Assembly: GCA_001557505.1 (NCBI GenBank)
Contig: LSAX01000011.1
Span: forward strand, 558,001-622,000
From: Reticulascus tulasneorum
Lineage: Eukaryota; Ascomycota; Sordariomycetes; Glomerellales; Reticulascaceae
Length of the DNA: 64,000 nucleotides
Direction: 5' to 3'
The stretch's first letter is position 1; every line of letters begins with the position of its first letter. The notes below the pieces were generated by a model. The model ran no database searches. It was not told the origin of the DNA and saw nothing but the letters and a program-made list of their open reading frames with translations. This document shows, in pieces, positions 1-12,080 of the stretch. The translations under genes were made by a program, and so were the position numbers.

Positions 1-1459
1 ATCCTGACAAGCTCCAAACAGCTTCTCGAGGTTCGTGCACAAAGACACACCTGCGGCTAGAAACAGCAATGGCTGACCTCGACCTAGCTTCTAAATCCTG
101 CGGTCAACTCGATATCATACCTAGCAATCCTGAATACTGTGAAGCGTGTCGACGATCCCAACGTCCCACTTTCTCGTTCTGAGTTACTGGAGAATACCTT
201 GCGGTTCCTGCTTGTTTTCGATGCCCGGCAAATTCGCTACGTTGGCGATGTGTTCTTAGATCTCGTCAAGGACGTTGCCGGTGGTGGTCTCTTCTCGGTA
301 GGCACTATTCTTCAAGCTGGAGCTCCATTTTTTTGCTAACATGATTTCTTAGCCTCACCATGCAGTCGAAGCACTCGCAACGGTGATCCTTCGCCTCGAT
401 CCCAAGGGCCAACTGTTGACCTCTACACACCACGCTCTGGTGAAGCTAGCCTACGATACCAACCAAATTGACCAAGTGTTGGATGTTATCGACAAAAATT
501 ATTCATTTGTTCCCGGCATGATGGGACAGAACGAGGTGAAGTATCTTTGCGACCTTGCCGCATCGCCACCTACTTACATTACCCCTTCGACGGGCCTCAC
601 CGCGCCCATGCCTCGAGAGCTTATAATAGAGTACGACCTTTATTGTGGCTTGATATACTGCTCAAAACATATGTGGGAGAAGGCACACCAAGCATTCCAG
701 AGAATCGTGGCGTTCCCTGCTCGAGAGGGAGGCGTCAGCAAGTACATGACTGAGTCGTATAAGAAGTGGATTCTAACGGGTCTTCTTGCCCTTGGCCAGT
801 TGCCAACATTGCCAACCTACACGGCCGCCAGCGCCAACAAGGTGTACAGCACTATGGGCAAAGCATATACTGAGATAGCCACTCTATTTTCGACTACGAA
901 CGCCGCACAGCTGAAGGCTGAAACCGAGAAGTTCTCCAAAGTATGGGAGGATGACCACAATATCGGTATCATCAGGGAGGTAATTGCAGGATATCAAAAG
1001 TGGCAGATTATCGGTCTGTCGGATGTCTACTGCAAGCTCAGCATTCCAGAGGTCCGAGAGCAAACGCAAAGTGCCGACACCGGGAAGCAATTGGAGACGG
1101 ACGCGGAGGTGGAGACCTTGATTAGAGGGATGATTGAGTCAAAGATGCTGCGAGGGACCTTAGAACCACATCCAGATGGCAGTGGCACAATGTGTCTCGC
1201 CTTCCTACCCCCAGGGGAGGAGATGTCGGAAGTGGAATTCGCACGGGAGGTAGCAGCGGTGGCACAAAGACTCAAATCGCTGGGACACGTCGTCCAGACT
1301 ACGAATGAGCGACTTGGCACCTCTAGAGACTACGTTCGGTCCGTGGCGCGAGAACAAAAGCGGCAGGAGAAGGAGGGCGAACACCGGGACCCAGGCTACG
1401 GCTTCGACACCTCCGTGGAGGATGAAGATTTGATGACAGGTATCATGCAGAGCGCCTAG
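1..1459 (+). CDS. csn3: COP9 signalosome subunit 3 (CSN3), 5' end outside the window
   Basis: PCI-domain subunit of the COP9 signalosome, the complex that removes NEDD8 from cullin-RING ubiquitin ligases; in filamentous fungi it is needed for development and light responses (family knowledge). Visible exons are 1-30, 88-297 and 353-1459, with introns 31-87 (GTTCGT...CTAG) and 298-352 (GTAGGC...TTAG). Both introns keep frame and give about 449 residues. The second exon begins with LLNPAVNSISYLAIL, typical of CSN3 N-terminal repeats. The third holds the helical repeats, the PCI winged helix (LSIPEVREQT...VETLIRGMIESKMLRGTL) and a charged tail. The start codon lies left of position 1. The frame stays open for 55 sense codons beyond the TAG at 1457-1459, so the true C-terminus is uncertain. 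It is convergent with RPA1. Confidence 0.85.
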
Positions 1460-2044
1460 AAGACGCGGGTAGCTGGGTCCGCAGCTAAGCTTTTGTCCGG
1501 AATGTTCAAGAAGTCGGATATGGAGCTAGACCAGCCTGCCATGTTTGGTTCCACGGAATCATCTGGGAAGGGTTCAGTATCTGATATAGGGCCGTCGAGC
1601 GCTGGGCATGGACTGTTTATTGGTTGAGCAATGATGACTGATGACGGGCATAGGGGGGGGTATTTTCTTTCCGGCTATGCAAAAAGCTCTGTGGCATTTT
1701 TTTGTCAGGGATATTGACGTTTATGGCATTTGAGCCGGCGTTGTAAGAAGGCATTCGGATGTTTGGGCCACAGAAAGTGGCCATGGCATAAGCAAAGGGA
1801 ATTGAAACAGAGATTCTCACTTGGTAGTTGAAACAGATGTAAAGTAATCGTCCTCTCTCCATTATTCGTTGTCTACGTTGACTGTTCGCATCATACACGT
1901 ACCCTCTTCTTTCGTATCCGGTCTGATACGAGCATAGAAACTGAACATTCCCTCCGGAGCCCAATTACTCCTCCTACCAGACAAAGTATTGCAGTGATGT
2001 ATAGCGATCCCAAAACAGACATTCTAGGCGGTCTGCCCAAACCA
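1460..2044. other. CSN3-RPA1 convergent intergenic region
   Basis: A 585-bp gap between two convergent genes, expected to hold both 3' UTRs. The first 168 bp, to the TGA at 1625-1627, remain open in the CSN3 frame (see findings). No other coding signal was recognised; a 115-codon minus-strand frame at 1617-1964 has no protein-like features. Confidence 0.6.
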
Positions 2045-4040
2045 TCATGAGCTGATGCTGTACTGCTTGATCAGGTCCGCCAGCTTGTTGCCTTCGGCCT
2101 TGAAATCGATTGCATTGATGCTCACGACTTGGTAACGAACCCTGTTGCACCCGGGTTAGCCCAACTCATTACAGATCAGAATGCAGTAGAATGCGGCTCA
2201 CCTCTGTGCTTCTCCGAAGTTGTCCATCTTTGCACGACACCTGAAGCTGAACTTCCTGCAATTTGCCTGCTCGAAAGCAGTGGCAAGCTTCGTCTCATCT
2301 TCCTCTTTCAGCTCCATAAGCTGATCAGCGGACATGCCCATGACAATTCTGCCTACATCATCGAAACAGCTCAGCCACAGCTGGTTGGTGTGGTCACAGA
2401 CATTGACAGACATAATGTAGCGATATTCAGGTCGAGGATGTGAGATATCACACTTCTCGCAGCGCCAAGTGCCGTCTCCCATGTCAGTCACCTTCTTGCT
2501 GCAACCTTCAGACTTGCAAGCCGGATAGGCAAAGCTGTCTTGCTTGATGTAGACGATCGTTGCCTTCACGGTAAAATAATCCACATTCTCCATGCCAAGG
2601 TTTTCCTCCTTGATTTGGATAATGAGCTTGTCCTGATCCTTTTGCCCAGTTGCATTGGCCATGCTGGCCATGTTGTTGTGTGTGGCGAAGTTGTCAGAGC
2701 GACCAGAGGCATCATACCAGCCCTTCAGTCTGTGGGCATCGGCGATATCGGGGTCAGTAGCCATTGTGCCAGATGACAGAAGGCTTAGACTACGGCCGCC
2801 GAAGTCAGAGACCTTGACACCTTTGAAGGCTACTACAGATTCTGGCTTGGCGTCGAAGCTTGTAGCGGACTTGCCCCAGATGGTGATACGCACGGAGAAG
2901 TTGCTGTCATCAACCAGCGTAAGCTCTCGCTTCTCGTAAGGCTTGCCTGTCGATTTGGAGACAATCTGCGACACCTCGGCCACTTCCTTCAAGATGCCGA
3001 TGACATCAACGGTTGCATCCTTTTCCACTTCTTGTAAATCCTGAATGGTGCAGAAGTTAAAGCGGACTTGAGGCACACTGCTTTGATCTTCCGCCTTCTC
3101 AATAACAGTGTCTCTTTCGAAGGTAAGCTCGTAGTCGTTGGGAAGATTTGTGAACTGCTTCTTGGCGAGCGAAACCTTGCAAGGATTGGAGATGTAATAG
3201 ACAGAACCTTCCTGCAAGAGGTCATAGTACTGGTCGCATTGCTCGTTGAACCCAGTTGCCTTGATCTCGCCACTCTCGTCCAGAAGATTGACACTGAACA
3301 GTTTCCCTTCGCCGCTAGGCTTGTGCCATGTTCGAATATCGGACTTTTGGGTAACTCGAGCTTTGATGGTCCACTTGTGCGCGTATGGAGAGAGGGCTTC
3401 GATAGGGTAGATGTTGCTGCTCCCATTTTGTCCACCACCACCAGTGGACGCTGTTCGGGTTGGCATCGCTTGTGGTTTGGGCTTTTCCTCTTGTTTTTCA
3501 CCGTAAAAGCCTTGACCACCAATAGTAGTATTGGTTGTAGGGGCCTTCGCCTCAAATGGAGCTGGCTCGCCGATCTTTTCTGGAGTTCCGAGCTGCTCAA
3601 CGACCTCTAGACCCAAGATAATAAGGATGCTGCACATGTCAGTCAGTGAGGGATTGAGAGAATATAGCAGAACTAAATAACTCACTTCTTGCCCTTGACA
3701 GCGTTGGCTTGGTATTGCGTGATCCGCACAATGCAATTTCGGACCAACTTGCCATCGTGGATAACATGGTTGACTTGGGTGGCCAGCATGCACTGGACAT
3801 AATTCTGTACGTCGCTCAGAACAATACGATATCGCTCGCTTGCACCGCCGGGTTGCGCAGCAGCAAGAGGCTTGATCTGGAGGCATTGGAACATGGGGAC
3901 CGGGAACTTCGAAGTCGCCTTGTCGGGGTCATTGAATATGGCACTGAGAAGCGGCAGGTTAGCAAGCACAGAGGTAATAAAGCACAACGACAATCTACTC
4001 ACTCAAGCGCGCCTTGGGTAATCTTTGAGGCAGCGTCCAT
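2045..4040 (-). CDS. rfa1: Replication protein A large subunit (RPA1/RPA70)
   Basis: Largest subunit of the heterotrimeric single-stranded DNA binding protein RPA, used in nuclear DNA replication, repair and checkpoint signalling. Four exons on the minus strand: 4040-4003, 3943-3686, 3629-2202 and 2141-2045, giving 606 residues, close to fission yeast Ssb1. Introns are 4002-3944, 3685-3630 and 2201-2142; the last has a CTAACCC branch sequence. The N-terminal OB fold (MDAASKITQGALDAIF...) is followed by a Gly/Thr-rich linker. DBD-A follows (WTIKARVTQKSDIRTW...), then DBD-B and then DBD-C with its zinc ribbon (CKSEGC...WRCEKC). The last exon encodes the C-terminal helix VRYQVVSINAIDFK. It is divergent from the dienelactone hydrolase across 487 bp that contain a double MCB palindrome. 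Confidence 0.95.
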
Positions 4041-4527
4041 GTTGAAATTTGTTGATTCCACGGTCCCAAATAATAGGTCGAGATGCAACTTGGTTTGTGG
4101 CAAAAAGGTGCAAAGTTGAATCTCCCACTATTTGGTGCGGTGGATGGTTGTTGAAAGGGAGACGCGTCGACGCGTCTAGGTTTTAATGAGTCGCAGGAGG
4201 CAAGATTCTAATGGCGGGGTTGATGCCTTACATAAGCATTCATAGAACCCTCTGTTGGCCCTTGGGGGGGAAGGGGAGCTGAGGTACGTACCTTCGCAGG
4301 CAGCTGTCAGTGGTCGGACATCTGAATAGCAGGTGAGACGTCATTTGTGTTGCTAGGGACCTACAAAGGGCTGTGCAAATAAATCAGCTTATTAGACCTT
4401 TCAATGCCTCATATGTCTATATAATAGCTTTCTGAGGGTTTTCAATCTCCCTTTCAAATACCTTCCCCTGTGCTCCTGAGCAACACTTCCATTCGTCTAC
4501 CAGACCGATCCCCTACCCCGCCTCAAG
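4041..4527. other. Bidirectional promoter region RPA1 / dienelactone hydrolase
   Basis: A 487-bp region between two divergently transcribed genes. The RPA1 side contains the MCB palindrome. On the plus strand a TATATAATAG-like AT-rich stretch (about 4418-4428) lies some 100 bp upstream of the hydrolase ATG and is followed by a pyrimidine-rich leader (4441-4520). No coding sequence was recognised. Confidence 0.6.
4160..4177. promoter_or_regulatory. Palindromic double MluI cell-cycle box (MCB) upstream of RPA1
   Basis: AGACGCGTCGACGCGTCT is a perfect 18-bp palindrome with two ACGCGT cores at 4162-4167 and 4170-4175, 120 bp upstream of the RPA1 start. In budding and fission yeast, ACGCGT is the site for MBF, which drives G1/S transcription of replication genes including RPA subunits. 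That this copy works here is inferred from motif and position. Confidence 0.7.
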
Positions 4528-5651
4528 ATGACCGAAGTTCATATTGCAACGAAAGCTCCTGAGAGTGATGCCGCGGAGACGATTATTCCTGGCGACACTC
4601 CAGCCCAGACGGGCCCGACTATGGGCCAGCATAGCGAGCATTGCGTGACTGACCGGCCAGCTCGTAAGTGTCCAGGCGAAGGGAATCGAGCAGCGTTCTA
4701 ACGAGTGTAGCCAGCGGCTTGTCTTCGACAGGAGAGATCATAAAGATCAACGATGTGGAGGTCAGCGATTCCTATCGCACCGTGCCGTTACCTGTTGATT
4801 CTTACTTCTGAGCAGGTCTACGTCTCTAAGCCAGCCGATTATCCTCATGCGCCAGCCCGACTTCTCCTCCTGCTTACAGGTGGTACGGGCCTGAAGTCCA
4901 TAAACAACCAGATCCAGGCCGACAAATTCGCCAGCGAAGGCTTCGTGGTAGTGATGCCCGACCTCTTCAACGGCGATGCGGCTCCCAATTCATCCACAGT
5001 CCCTGCTGAAGAAGGCCTCTCGTTCCTTGATACTGTGAAGTTGAAGGCCGTGGAGACAGCGAAGAGCTTCATGATCGACATGTGGCTCGCTCGTCACACA
5101 GAGGAGAAGGTGCTGCCGAACCTATATAAGGTTATTGACGGCTCCAAGGAGAAATTCGCGGATGCTCTGAAGACTGGCGATGGTATCTACGCAGTCGGTT
5201 ACTGTATCGGTGGGCGATATATCCTCCTCCTTGGCTCAGAGAGAAAGCCTTCTGCTTGGGGCCAGCAGGCAGCCGACGAAGAGGCGGGCGAGGTCAAGAC
5301 CGGCCCTTTCATCAAGGTTGGCGCCCTTGCACACGGCGCAAGTGTTACACCGGACGACTTCAACGGCCTAAAAGTCCCTATCAGCTTGGTGTGTGTTGAG
5401 AATGACCCCCTTTTCCCGGACGAAGTCAGGACCGTTGGTGAAGATGCTATGTCGAAGGCCAATCTAGAACATGAAGTTCAAGTATACCCCGGAGTCCCGC
5501 ACGGTGAGCTACTCTCCAAGCTTGGATATCATGTGAATGAAACTAAGATTCTGTAGGCTTTGCTGTCGTAGGAGAGTATGAAGATGCTTCAATCAAAGAG
5601 GCGCAGGCTACGGCATGGGAGCAGATGCTGAAATGGCTGAAGGACCATTGA
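4528..5651 (+). CDS. Dienelactone hydrolase family protein
   Basis: Alpha/beta-hydrolase of the dienelactone hydrolase family, predicted cytosolic esterase or hydrolase; the substrate is unknown. Four exons: 4528-4663, 4711-4760, 4816-5503 and 5557-5651, giving 322 residues; introns are 4664-4710, 4761-4815 and 5504-5556. The catalytic triad is visible: Cys192 in GYCIGGRY, Asp259 in ENDPLFP and His291 in the PHGF motif, which is split by the last intron. The first 60 or so residues, rich in Asp, Glu, Pro and Thr and carrying a CVTDRP segment, precede the conserved fold (KPADYPHAPARLLLLLTGGTG). The ATG is the first in frame and lies just after a pyrimidine-rich leader. The enzyme's lactone or ester substrate cannot be inferred from its neighbours. 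Confidence 0.88.
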
Positions 5652-6173
5652 GCTGGTTGGGTACCTTGGATTGCTTATGGTTGCATTCTACTGATACTCG
5701 TTTATGGCGAGTAAATTCACGAGTTACGATGACACTCAATTGCCACTCGACTGTGACATGAAGATTGACAGCGAGACTCAGAGCCTGCCGGGTCAGATTT
5801 ATGCACATTCAGTGACAGCAGTCAGTACTGTAAGGGAAACAAAGCATTCACCTAACGTATTCAAGATTGTTCCAATCATCAACGGTAAGTTATGGGGACA
5901 GAGGGCCTGGACTAAGCCTGAGGCTACTTTGTGCCTCTCCACTATGTTCAGAAAGTTTCTAATCTAAAGCTTTTGGATCCAAGAGCCACCCCGATGCCGT
6001 AGAAGCAGAAACCAACAGCTAGAACTCTGCGACGCTTTCCTATCCCAACAAGGGTGTATCCCAATGTCCTCCCTATTTCACGCACGTCGGGTATCATCAT
6101 AATAAAGCACATCCAATAGCCGCCTCACACTCCCACGCCTATTGACACCCCCGCTCGTCGTTTTGATTGCTCT
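5652..6173. other. Convergent intergenic region between hydrolase and MED1
   Basis: About 520 bp between two convergent stop codons. It should contain both 3' UTRs. A plus-strand open frame at 5704-5967 (87 codons) has no recognisable domain and sits where the hydrolase 3' UTR is expected; I do not call it a gene. Confidence 0.5.
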
Positions 6174-8293
6174 TTACTGCAGGTTTAATCGAATCCACTC
6201 GGCCCACTGGCAAAGATCCTCAAAGACTTCCAGCAGCCGTCCGAGATCTTGCGTCGTGAGCTGCCTACCCTTGCCTTTGCCAGTCACCTCCGTGCCGTTC
6301 GTTACCCCGAGGATATTCTCGGAGACGATATGAACGACGCCGTTTGGTTGGATCTGCAGATCAATATTGGCAGTCGTGTCGCGGAAAGGGAAGACGACGT
6401 GGAGGCCGGCGGACGGGTGAACAGTGAGTACGACGTCAAGACGCAAGGGCTCTGCAGGGCCGGATCTCGTGTCTCCATTTGTCCTATCCATGAATTTTTC
6501 GTACTCATCCTTAGTGGTAGTCGTCTTGCTTGTTATGATCGAGGAACTTGGAGCGGGCACCTTCTCGCCGGCGATATTAGCTCCGAAACTGCGCTCCAAG
6601 AGGGTTGAGATTAAGGCGTATTGTCGAAGTGTAGGAAGCATGGCGACGAGTTGCCGAGGGTGGGAAAAAGGTAGCTCTGTGACTGTTTGCCCGTAAACGG
6701 GCTTGTATATAAAGAGAGTATTCTGGTGTGTGCGAGGCGACATATCTCCATCCTGATTTGGGACTTGGACTTTGCGTCTGCAAGATATTGTGCGAAGTTC
6801 GCTCGCATCATGGTTACTTCCTTCGGGGATGGGAAATGAAATGCTGTCGAATGTATATGTGGGCAAGAGCATCGGCTGAGCCGGTGCGCCTGTCAAGTTA
6901 TGAAGGTTATTCCACACTGATTGAGGTACGATGACTGGCGGGTCCAGGGTGGCGACGAACTTGACATTCGGATACTTCTGTGATGATCCGTCGGCTTGCA
7001 TTATCTCGACGCCCGAATCCTTATTGTCGTCCGACTGAGGAAGTACCGTAGGCTCGGGTTCAAGCCAGTCCAATGCTGGGCCGGATACAGTTGCCAAAAG
7101 ATCTTCCGCCCCCGGCTCGGGCTTCTCCACCTTAGAAGAGAGCCAGTTCTCGGAGATTCGAATTGGGGGGTAAATCTCCCCATCTAGAGCTCTGCATCCG
7201 ATCAGAATCGACCAGAACTTCTCCATCTGCTCGCAATATAGCTTTGTCTTCGTCGTCGTGGGTGCAACATGCCGTCTCTCAGCCCAGTATTCGATGGTGA
7301 GCCCCACCTTGTCTCGAGTATGCATGACGGGGCGGCCACTTCTCGTGCACATTACGGCAGTCTCAAGAAGTCTCTCTGGTTTGCCACCCATAGTAGGGTC
7401 TTCTCGTAACTTTGACAGCTCCCACTTGTGGAGCCTCTCTAAGGATTCATATATGCCGGCCAGCGCCTCCTGGCAATCGAGACCGGGTATGATGCTGAGT
7501 TTGTCCAGATTCGTAAGGCGCTCCAGGTTCGCCGCGAACTTATCCAATGTCTTCGTCAAAGGGCTCTGGTTTGGCAAGAGCTGTAAGTCCTTTAGAAGTA
7601 TCTGCCCAGCTCGATCCACATGTCGAATCACGATCGGTGCCGACTCGGGAAATGCGAGTGTCACGTTCTGTACTATATTGTTATCCAGTGCAATATCCAA
7701 TGCTAGAGCGCGGCCGGCAATGACGAGCGTCCTGGCTTTCCTCCCGTCCGGTGTTCTGTGATCCTCCCATAGGCTGTTAAGTCCGGTTCGTTGGGATAAT
7801 CGTTCCAGTCCTGCCTCGCTGACACGACCTTTCTCTTTCTGACAGCTGTTAGCTCTTATCCAGTAACCTAGGTTGCCTTAAAACTAACGTTGAGAATATC
7901 GAGAACGCTGTCGAGTCGCTTCATTCTCTCATCCTCACCACCAAGCCCGGCCAACGATCCAAGTCCGCCGACACTGACGTTATCGAGGCCAATATCCAAA
8001 CTGCCACTTATGCCAAGCGCCCCCATAGCTGCCGCCGCTGAAGGGCTGTCGAAATTCAGCGCGCCATTGGCAGGGTGCCCCATAAGCGTCGTCGAGGTAG
8101 CTGGCGATTTCTTAAACTGCTGGGGGGAAGACCTAGGACCTCGAGGGGAGAAAGCCGCATGCGCTTGGGAGTTTGAAAAGGGAGTCGAGACCGGCGGGGT
8201 CGCCGCAGCAAGCTGAGAAGGCGTTCGGCCCTGCTGAGAAGGCGTCCGGCCCTGCTGCGAAAGGCCATGCTTCATTGGCGTCGGTGTTGCCAT
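6174..8293 (-). CDS. med1: Mediator complex subunit 1 (MED1)
   Basis: Subunit of the middle module of Mediator, the coactivator that links transcription factors to RNA polymerase II in the nucleus. Two exons, 8293-7889 and 7838-6174, give 689 residues. The intron 7888-7839 has a GTTAGT donor, GCTAAC branch and TCAG acceptor. The start MATPTPMKHG is the usual type for fungal MED1. A low-complexity Ser/Pro/Gln segment (residues 10-75) is followed by DERMKRLDSVLDIL and then the conserved MED1 core (KGRVSEAGLERLSQRTGL, FPESAP, SPLTKTLDKFAANLERL). The C-terminal half is less conserved and ends CQWAEWIRLNLQ. Identification rests on the N-terminal half and the domain order. Confidence 0.85.
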
Positions 8294-9813
8294 TTTGGAG
8301 GGCTCTGAGTTGCGAGAGAGACTGGATCAAGAGGAGAGTGTCGCCCGCTCGCTCACCTCCAGCACAAGCTTAGATGAATGCTGGCTCATATGAATGGGTT
8401 GCCTGCTAAGCAGTGGTAAGCTTCAAACAAGGATGAATTGCCTGCGCGTAAGGTTAAGCATAAATTGAAACCTAAGAGAGGCGGCTCGCTGGGACGAGCT
8501 TTGTCAACATTGGAGGGAGCTGTCCCGTCTGAACCCGTTTTTGAGGCGCAACAGCCGAAGTCGATCCGGGCGAAACATTGTTCCGACCGACCGCTGTGAG
8601 CCCTGTAACCTGACCACAGGTCGAGGTGAGTGCGGATACAACCAGGAACTTCAATATAAATTCAACATCTGCCGAGGTTTAAAACCTAGGCCTTTGCAAA
8701 CTGTAGTTGCCATAAGCCAGGTTTCGAATCACGTCAATCGGTCTTGTCTTGACCGTAGTCCTCCAATTGAAGATTCGTTTCCATGTCTGCCAACTTCCCA
8801 AACTTCGAGCTGGCCATGGATGGTCCTACCAGTATGCTATAAATGTTAGAAATGTTCTGGCTACAGTACGCTCGTACCAGAGCAAGGTTCATGACTCTAA
8901 CCAGCGAAAAGCGATCCCCTCTTGGGGTAGATCTTAATGTCGACGGTTGACTTTCAACACACCCAGTCTGATCCACTGGTTTATGTCCAAAAGCGATTAC
9001 AATCCGGAGAAGTGGGCAAACTCGGTTCAAGGATTCAAATGCAAACGAGGAGAGGAGTACGTCTATCAAGAATCTGTGTGTGTATTCTTAAGCAGTAACA
9101 GCTTTTATTTCCCTTCATAATTCGTTACCTAAAAGAGACATTTCCAACACACCGTCTCACACACTTTTGTCAAGAAAAGAAAAGGTCGTGTCGTTAGGTC
9201 ATCATAGATAAGTTATCCCAAAAAGTAAATCTTCCACCCATAATCTCTGCCTTCCTTAGCACACACGTGCGCCGCAGGACTCCTCCCTCCATCAGAGCTA
9301 AGTAAAAGAGAAGCGAAGTAGTCAAGTAATGTTGGCGGTTGGCCATGTGACGTCGGTATGCGTGAGTTGCTGCCTGAGGGTCATGACAGGCAGTTTCTGA
9401 ATCGACTCCTCCCGTGCTCTTTCGTGTCTGTTGGCTCGAATAACCGAGTGGGGAAAAAAAAAAGAATGCCGAGTCAGGTGTCTCTTTAAGATTAAGTCCC
9501 TCCATGCAAAGCGTCATTCATCAGCCATTTACAGCCATGATAGGGCGTTGTAAAAACAGTGAATGAGAAGTCGTAAACTCGTCAGCGTGTCTCTTGGGGG
9601 AAAGGATGCCGATGAGTGTCTTGCGAATACAAAAACACACGTTAAGAAAATAGAGTAAGGAGTGCTAGAAGCCCAATTCAGGTGCTTCAAAAATAAAATC
9701 GTAATAAGTGACCATATGATCACGTCTAAGCCCTGGAAAGCCACAACGCCTCGAATGATGGAGATGTGACAAAACGTAAGGGCCAAGAGTATCGACGGGA
9801 GCAGAGTGCTGCG
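8294..9813. other. MED1 upstream region and probable StuA 3' UTR
   Basis: About 1.5 kb. The part next to 8294 is the MED1 promoter, and the part next to 9813 should be the StuA 3' UTR, because both genes are on the minus strand. Open frames (up to 111 codons at 8734-9069) show no domain, no supporting splice pattern and no start context. Nothing further was recognised. Confidence 0.5.
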
Positions 9814-12080
9814 TTACCTGCGTCCCCGTTGCTGCGAAATGGCCGATGTAGGTCGGCTCATCGTCTCATAGGCTGGTGCAGACGCGGAATCCATCATCGT
9901 CTTTCGTCGTTTGAGGTCCATTCCAGGGCCGTCGCTCAGTGGTCGGGAGACTTCATCATCGTCATCGCGTCCACGCTTCATTCCGCTTGAGGCTCCATTC
10001 ATGATGGGCTGCTGTGAGGGGTATCCATTGGGCATTGATGCTCCCATGTCAGCCTGGGGGGCATACACATCGCCCCCACCCGCGCCGTTTGCTGCTCCCC
10101 GATCGTTGCTCATTACATTATAGAGGTTGCTAGATTGTTGTTGAACTCGTGGTGGAGTGCTGTAGCCACCCTGCTGGGAGTAGTAGGGCTGTGGGGCGGC
10201 GGCGGTGCGAGGTGTAGCACGCCCAGATGTTGGTGGGTGATTTGGCGATCCCGTCATTTCGGGAGAGAGATGTTGGTGCTCCGAGGACAGAGCGCCGACT
10301 GGAGGTGCGGAATAGTTATACGACGCACGGCTGGCATCATAAGCACCGCTATCATGCGTGTACTCAGCATCATGCTCATGCTCCGCCTCTTCTTCGCCTG
10401 CAGGGTGCGAAAGCGACTGGCCACCCTGATCAGGGTGCATGATACCGTTGGTGGGCTTCTCCTGCGGAGCGCCGGGGCCAGCTGGCCTGCTGGATGGTGG
10501 ACCCATATCATTCTTGTGGTAAGGATCTTGCTGTCCGTACACCGATCGATCTTGCGATGCGTTGTTCGTGGTCTGGTACGGAGAATGCTGCTGCGACGGG
10601 GCGTTATACATTTGTCGGGAGCTGTCGTACGATTGGGTTGCAGACTGATATGGCTGCATGCTCTGAATCGACGAACCAGGTGGGGTGGATGCTGGAGTGG
10701 CTGGCATTGAGCGTGCGTTGCTTAGACCCGTGTCGATGGACATGGGGTTTGTACCTTGAGTTCCACTCATCCCTTGAGACTGCGACCATTGAAATCCATC
10801 GGATGCGCCCATGCTTCCTCCCATCACACTAGAGGCACTTGTGGGAGGCGTTGGGAAGGTATGGGCCCGGTCCAGCGTTGGCCGTCCCATGTTGCTGTGA
10901 GACGGGAGAGGCTGCTGAGGACCTGGCAGGCCCATAGAATGATGGTGATGCTGTATGGATGGCAGCCCTGGAGCACCGGGCTGGGCGCTTCGCATCTGAT
11001 TTTGTTCTTGCTTCCGGCGTTCTGCAGCAGCCATGACCTGGTTGGTGCGATTCTGGTTCGTAGGATGGTACAGAAGAGCACCAATATTGTGGACGAACAA
11101 AGGATACAACAACTCGGTGATCTTCTCCTTGTTGGCAAAATCTAGCGCTCTCTCGAACGGAATCCTAACAATCGTTAGGAACACCACCAGGGGGGATTTA
11201 TTTCAAAATGGGGAAGGGGGCTTACCAGACGCCCTTCAGGTGCATTGGACCAATCTTGACGACATGTCGAACCTTCTCGCTCTTGAGAATGCCATCCCTT
11301 CGACCACGAGTCATGCCAGCTACATTCAGCAGTTTTGTTCCGTTAATCATATGATTGTCTGAGATTGATTATTAGTTACGAACACAGATATCACCGAATT
11401 AATCGGAACTTACCTTCACGGCGTGCAACGCAGATGCCCCTCGCCTCAACCTGAAAGCAGAGGCTGCCTTCATCCTCCCATAGAGTGGCAGTCACCCGTG
11501 GCTTCATACCTGGTGGAGCAACTTGGCCCGTGGTATCGAAGCCTTGATACGAGTTCTGCATTCCTTGATTGGGAACACCGGGGAGTGGGAGGACATTTTG
11601 CTGACCACCCATGGGATTGGAGACACTCGGTGGTGCAGTCTGCGGTGATGTCAAGCCATTGGAATATCCGTAGGGTTGGCCGTATTGCGTTGGGGGCGGG
11701 GGATACTGGCCGGGGTGACTCGGCTGCAGCAACGGGGGCTGCGAGTGATAGGGCATGGATCCGGAGGTGACGGGTTGAGAAGGCGCCTGGCCGGCAGAAA
11801 TATGTTGTGAGTAGTACATTTCCGCTGATGGCTGATTCATTGCTGGATAATGATCGTAACCACCAATTGACTGACCGGACGACCCTGGAATGGCGCTACT
11901 GACCGGTAGGGTGGGAGACGGGGTCTTTGGGCCGTTTGACGACGCGGCCGATGTGAACGAGGACTGAGATCCTGCGTTGGAGCTGGTGGTGGATCCTATG
12001 GAGCTAACCCGGGGTGACGATCCCGTGGAGTACGCCTGGTGCGGAGTTGGCAGAGGCAAAGACGGCACTCTCTCACTCAT
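9814..12080 (-). CDS. stuA: APSES transcription factor StuA/Asm-1
   Basis: Nuclear bHLH-like APSES DNA-binding regulator of conidiophore and sexual development. Exons 12080-11414, 11358-11226 and 11164-9814 give 716 residues from the first in-frame ATG ([10 protein letters not shown]). Introns are 11413-11359 (GTAAGT...TCAG) and 11225-11165 (GTAAGC...TTAG). The APSES domain begins near residue 193 ([29 protein letters not shown]) and is split by both introns. It continues through [42 protein letters not shown] and [21 protein letters not shown]. Long Gln/Pro/Ser/His-rich regions flank it, with basic nuclear-localisation motifs [10 protein letters not shown] and DLKRRK near the C-terminus. The reading frame runs open upstream to 12182 without an ATG, so an extra N-terminal exon is possible. 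The upstream leader appears long and may contain uORFs, as known for Aspergillus stuA. Confidence 0.92.

Noticed and set aside
5704..5967. 87-codon frame downstream of the hydrolase
   Set aside because: It lies in the expected 3' UTR with no domain.
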